The position numbers and the translations under genes were made by a program. The notes beneath the pieces are model-generated. The model saw only the letters and a list, made by a program, of their open reading frames with translations, was not told the DNA's origin and searched no databases. A stretch of DNA of 8,184 nt from JBOFLO01 sp051657905 (lineage in GTDB: Bacteria > Patescibacteriota > Gracilibacteria > UBA1369), in NCBI GenBank assembly GCA_051657905.1, contig JBOFLO010000045.1, positions 1 to 8,184 of the forward strand, in the 5' to 3' direction. This document shows positions 5,608-8,184 of this stretch, in pieces (the stretch's first letter is position 1; each line of letters opens with the position of its first letter).

Positions 5608-6033
5608 ATGAAAAAAATCTCATTGAAGGATATTGAGCTTTATGATGAATTTGTTTATGAAACTTGGGTGAAAATGCCAGGCATTAAGGAGGAAATTGAG
5701 GTTTTGATAGATATGGGGTCTGAAGATGAAAAGAAAATTCAACCGATGCTGGATTTTACAAATAAATTTTTAGAATGGTTGGTTGAAAATGATTTGGAAA
5801 TAAAGAAATATGCGGCCAAAAAAATGCTCAAGAATAAAAATAAAAATTGGCTTGAAGCTAAGGAGAAGCCGTTAACTGAGCAGAATTTTATAAATAGATT
5901 GGAACTGAGTTCGCTTAGTATAAATCGGGATAAATCTTCCAATCTCTTTTATGATGCGGATGATATGTTTACTGATCATGCGGTAATTATTGAAGCGAGC
6001 AAAAATTTTAAATTAACGGACGCAAGTTTATAA
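5608..6033 (+). CDS. DUF2262-like hypothetical protein
   Basis: Acidic cytosolic protein of 141 residues without signal peptide or membrane segment. The C-terminal half, from about 78 on, looks like a divergent DUF2262 domain: WLEAKEKPLTEQNFINRLEL (81-100), SLSIN (102-106), then FYDADDMFTDHAVIIEASKNF (114-134). In known members this region reads roughly as a Y-D-D-x-D-x-F-x-G-H-x-I/V pattern; here DH takes the place of the usual GH. The family has no established activity. The N-terminal half (1-77) is predicted helical and does not remind me of any family. The ATG lies 12 bp after the DUF305 stop, and the leader is A/T-rich with no Shine-Dalgarno. The next gene follows in 15 bp, so the three genes are probably one transcript. 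Assignment to DUF2262 is from memory of the motif and is tentative. Confidence 0.82.
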   Translation: MKKISLKDIELYDEFVYETWVKMPGIKEEIEVLIDMGSEDEKKIQPMLDFTNKFLEWLVENDLEIKKYAAKKMLKNKNKNWLEAKEKPLTEQNFINRLELSSLSINRDKSSNLFYDADDMFTDHAVIIEASKNFKLTDASL

Positions 6034-6048
6034 AATTAATTAAAAATC

Positions 6049-6867
6049 ATGGCGGATAATAAACGGGCTTTTAATAAAGCTAAGAATTTGGCATTAGCGG
6101 GGGATTATCAAACTGCCTTACCTCTTTTGGAGAAATTAGTGGAAAGTGGCGATATAGAATCAAAAGCAGCTTTGGTTTATTTGTATGCTTTTTTATTAAG
6201 ATGGGATGATTTATTGGCTCCTGCCTGCGATGTATTGATGGAAACTGAAAAGTATTTTACGGCGAATGTTTTTGATGAATTTGCGCTATTAATTGGCACA
6301 ATGGGGCAGGAAACAAAAAAATGGGTTGAGCTATCTGATTACATAGATAAAAATGTTTTGATGGATAAACTGGGTAGAAGAGAAAAATTAGTAATAAATG
6401 ACCTGAAGAAATTTTTACAAAAAAAGGGGGATGTTAAGAAGGTTTTCCCGGTGGTGGAAATGCCCGAAAGATCGGCTGCTGATAGCGCTAAACATTATAG
6501 AGATGCCGTTGATAATGTTTTTATAATCAAACCTAAATTTAAAGATCCCGCTAAAAAGAATGAATTAGAGAAACATTTATTTGCTTTGGCCGTAGTTTTT
6601 GATCAGGAGGAAGAGATTTTGAAATCTTATAAACCTAAAAATCCTAATTTTAGCTATCAGGATGCTGTAATTGTCGCAAAAATTTATTTGAAGAAGGGGG
6701 AGAAAACCAAGGCTTGGGATTTAATTAAGAAGACTATTAATACTTGGTATCCAGTGGATAGGGTGCAGCTGATGCCGATGGAATTGTTGGTGGAAGATGA
6801 CTTTCGGTCATTGCTGGATGAGAAACAGCGGGAGTTTTTGTTGAAGAGTGCGAAATGTGGAGGGTAA
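6049..6867 (+). CDS. TPR-like helical-repeat hypothetical protein
   Basis: Cytosolic all-helical protein of 272 residues without signal peptide. The N-terminus (about 7-62) resembles a pair of tetratricopeptide helices: AFNKAKNLALAGDYQTALPL has the small-residue and aromatic pattern (A, G, Y, A) of a TPR. A second TPR-like hairpin lies at 204-231 (YQDAVIVAKIYLKKGEKTKAWDLI). The C-terminus WYPVDRVQLMPMELLVEDDF (233-252) followed by DEKQREFLLK looks like a conserved family end, but I cannot name the family. TPR-type folds usually serve as protein-binding scaffolds. It is third in the run behind the DUF305 and DUF2262-like genes, with a 15 bp gap, which hints at a joint role with the DUF2262-like protein; the partner is unknown. 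The ATG at 6049 is the only reasonable start. Confidence 0.83.
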   Translation: MADNKRAFNKAKNLALAGDYQTALPLLEKLVESGDIESKAALVYLYAFLLRWDDLLAPACDVLMETEKYFTANVFDEFALLIGTMGQETKKWVELSDYIDKNVLMDKLGRREKLVINDLKKFLQKKGDVKKVFPVVEMPERSAADSAKHYRDAVDNVFIIKPKFKDPAKKNELEKHLFALAVVFDQEEEILKSYKPKNPNFSYQDAVIVAKIYLKKGEKTKAWDLIKKTINTWYPVDRVQLMPMELLVEDDFRSLLDEKQREFLLKSAKCGG

Positions 6868-6902
6868 TATAAGAAAAATATTATGTTTTGTTAATGCGGG
6901 GA

Positions 6903-6911
6903 TGATATAAG
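6903..6911 (+). promoter_or_regulatory. Candidate extended -10 promoter for recQ
   Basis: TGATATAAG matches the extended -10 pattern TGnTATAAT except for the last base. It sits 30 bp before the recQ start, and no good -35 is visible, as is usual for extended -10 promoters. The following AAGGAAGG (6909-6916) is the only purine-rich SD-like run near any start in the window, but it lies about 24 bases from the GTG, too far for normal pairing. Confidence 0.4.
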
Positions 6912-6940
6912 GAAGGTGTTTAGAATTTAATCTGGGATTT

Positions 6941-8184
6941 GTGCGAACTATTTTGAAGAATTATTTCGGGTATGATGAATTTCGGCCTTTACAGGAGGAG
7001 ATCATTGATAATGTGCTGGCCAAAAAAGACACTTTGGTAATTATGCCAACTGGGGGTGGGAAATCGCTTTGTTATCAGTTGCCGGCGATTAAGCTGGAGG
7101 GGCTGACTTTGGTGGTTTCGCCTTTGATTGCTTTGATGAAGGATCAGGTGGATAGTTTGAAGGCCAATGGGGTGCCGGCGGAGTTTATAAATAGTTCATT
7201 GTCGACGGTGGACATTGAAGAGATTCAGTGGCGGGCGGAGGAGGGGAAGATTAAGATTTTGTATATTGCGCCGGAACGTTTGTCGGTGGAGGCATTTCGG
7301 GAGTTTTTGGGGAAGATTAATGTGCAATTGATTGCGATTGATGAAGCGCATTGTATTTCGGAATGGGGGCATGATTTTCGGCCGGAATATCGTAATTTAA
7401 AAAAGTTGCGGGGGGATTTCCCAGAGGTGCCGGTAATTGCTTTGACGGCTACAGCTACGCTTAAAGTGAAGAAAGATATTATTGAGCAATTGCATTTGCA
7501 GTCGGCGAAAGTGTTTTCGCGTAGTTTTAATCGTGAAAATTTAAGTTATGCGGTTCAGCCTAAGCGAGGGGTGTTTGATCAATTACAGGTGCTTTTGGAA
7601 AAACATAAAGATCAATCAGTGATTATTTATTGTTCTTCAAGGAAAACAACGGAAGAATTAGCTTTGGATTTACGAAAATTAAATATTACAGCGGCGGCCT
7701 ATCATGCCGGACTTGATCCGGAAAAAAGATCGGCGACTCAGGATAAATTTATTCGTGATGAGATTAATATAATTGTGGCGACGATTGCTTTTGGGATGGG
7801 GATTGATAAACCGGATGTGCGTTTGGTTGTGCATTATGATTTGCCGAAAAGTTTGGAAGGGTATTATCAAGAGACTGGGCGTGCGGGGCGTGATGGTTTG
7901 GCCAGTGAATGTGTGTTGTTTTATTCCTATGGGGATAAAATGAAGCAGGATTATTTTATCAGACAAATTTCGGCGGAGGACGAGCGAATGATGGCCGAAC
8001 AGAAGCTGGATCAGGTGATTGAATTTTGTGAATTGCAGCATTGTCGACGGGGGTATTTGCTGAAATATTTTGGAGAAATTTGGGAGACGGTTAATTGTGC
8101 GAGTTGTGATAGTTGTATCACTCCCAAAGAGGAATTTGATGCTACGGAAGTAACTAATAAAATTTTATCAGCAATTATTCGTAC
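6941..8184 (+). CDS. recQ: RecQ-type ATP-dependent DNA helicase (partial, C-terminus off the right edge)
   Basis: 3'-to-5' superfamily 2 helicase used in recombination repair and restart of stalled forks. The 414 visible residues cover the whole helicase core: motif 0 FRPLQ (14-18), Walker A TGGGKS (37-42), DEAH motif II within DEAHCISEWGHDFRP (134-148, including the RecQ aromatic loop), motif III ALTATA (167-172), and motif VI QETGRAGRDG (310-319) with arginine fingers R314 and R317. The RecQ-Ct zinc site follows, with C368, C386, C389 and C392. The winged-helix domain has just begun at the edge, and an HRDC domain, if any, is outside. The start is GTG at 6941: an in-frame stop at 6908 limits extension, no ATG lies in between, and this start gives the usual short lead into the YFGYDEFRP block. 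TTG at 6953 is an alternative. It is 73 bp after the TPR-like gene. Confidence 0.97.
   Translation, partial: MRTILKNYFGYDEFRPLQEEIIDNVLAKKDTLVIMPTGGGKSLCYQLPAIKLEGLTLVVSPLIALMKDQVDSLKANGVPAEFINSSLSTVDIEEIQWRAEEGKIKILYIAPERLSVEAFREFLGKINVQLIAIDEAHCISEWGHDFRPEYRNLKKLRGDFPEVPVIALTATATLKVKKDIIEQLHLQSAKVFSRSFNRENLSYAVQPKRGVFDQLQVLLEKHKDQSVIIYCSSRKTTEELALDLRKLNITAAAYHAGLDPEKRSATQDKFIRDEINIIVATIAFGMGIDKPDVRLVVHYDLPKSLEGYYQETGRAGRDGLASECVLFYSYGDKMKQDYFIRQISAEDERMMAEQKLDQVIEFCELQHCRRGYLLKYFGEIWETVNCASCDSCITPKEEFDATEVTNKILSAIIR

Noticed and set aside
5739..5942. 67-codon minus-strand frame
   Set aside because: It is antisense to the DUF2262-like gene, and its hydrophobicity is what antisense of lysine/glutamate-rich coding gives.
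6865..6883. TAATAT/ATATTA hairpin after the TPR-like gene, as a terminator
   Set aside because: The stem is six A-T pairs only and overlaps the stop codon, with a broken T tract; too weak to call.
7679..8041. 120-codon minus-strand frame
   Set aside because: It is antisense to recQ motifs V-VI and the zinc region.
1..8184. TGA recoding (Gracilibacteria/SR1-type code)
   Set aside because: No conserved frame is interrupted by TGA, and glycine motifs all use GGN codons, so the standard code suffices.
1..8184. Phage, insertion sequence, CRISPR or defence island
   Set aside because: No transposase, integrase, terminal repeats, spaced direct repeats, restriction enzyme or Cas-like motif is visible; RecQ and Ku-LigD are explained as housekeeping repair.

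Overview
The window is a compact, AT-rich bacterial chromosome segment that is almost entirely coding. It has short intergenic gaps, near-universal ATG starts and almost no Shine-Dalgarno sequences in front of the genes. All eight complete genes end in TAA. Gene content (a small GIY-YIG nuclease, a DUF378 protein, a DUF305 lipoprotein, short hypothetical proteins) would fit a member of the Patescibacteria/CPR or another lineage with little SD use, such as Bacteroidota. This placement is an inference from style, because no rRNA or ribosomal protein gene is present. The standard genetic code fits: the RecQ and LigD frames run through without TGA.

Layout. Positions 1-1881 (minus strand) hold a two-gene non-homologous end joining unit, ku followed 4 bp later by ligD, which runs off the left edge. 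Upstream of ku on the same strand is a small GIY-YIG nuclease (1965-2225). It is divergent from a small DUF378 membrane protein (2297-2503), and the gap between them carries a dyad-symmetric element over two overlapping candidate -10 boxes. A strong hairpin terminator (2526-2557) separates DUF378 from the convergent minus-strand group 4964-2556: an unrecognised CxxC protein, then an MFS transporter of the drug-efflux type, then uracil-DNA glycosylase. From 5032 rightwards everything is on the plus strand: a DUF305 metal-binding lipoprotein, a DUF2262-like protein and a TPR-like protein in a tight three-gene run, then recQ, cut by the right edge.

Together: five of the eleven genes act or probably act on DNA (LigD, Ku, GIY-YIG nuclease, UNG, RecQ), covering double-strand break joining, uracil base excision and helicase-driven recombination. 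This is a small DNA-maintenance neighbourhood interleaved with envelope and efflux functions. I find no RNA genes, CRISPR array, insertion sequence, prophage or origin signal. No gap exceeds 90 bp, so there is no unexplained long non-coding stretch. I see no clear evidence of a wholly new system. The least explained parts are the DUF305/DUF2262/TPR-like run and the 118-residue CxxC protein.
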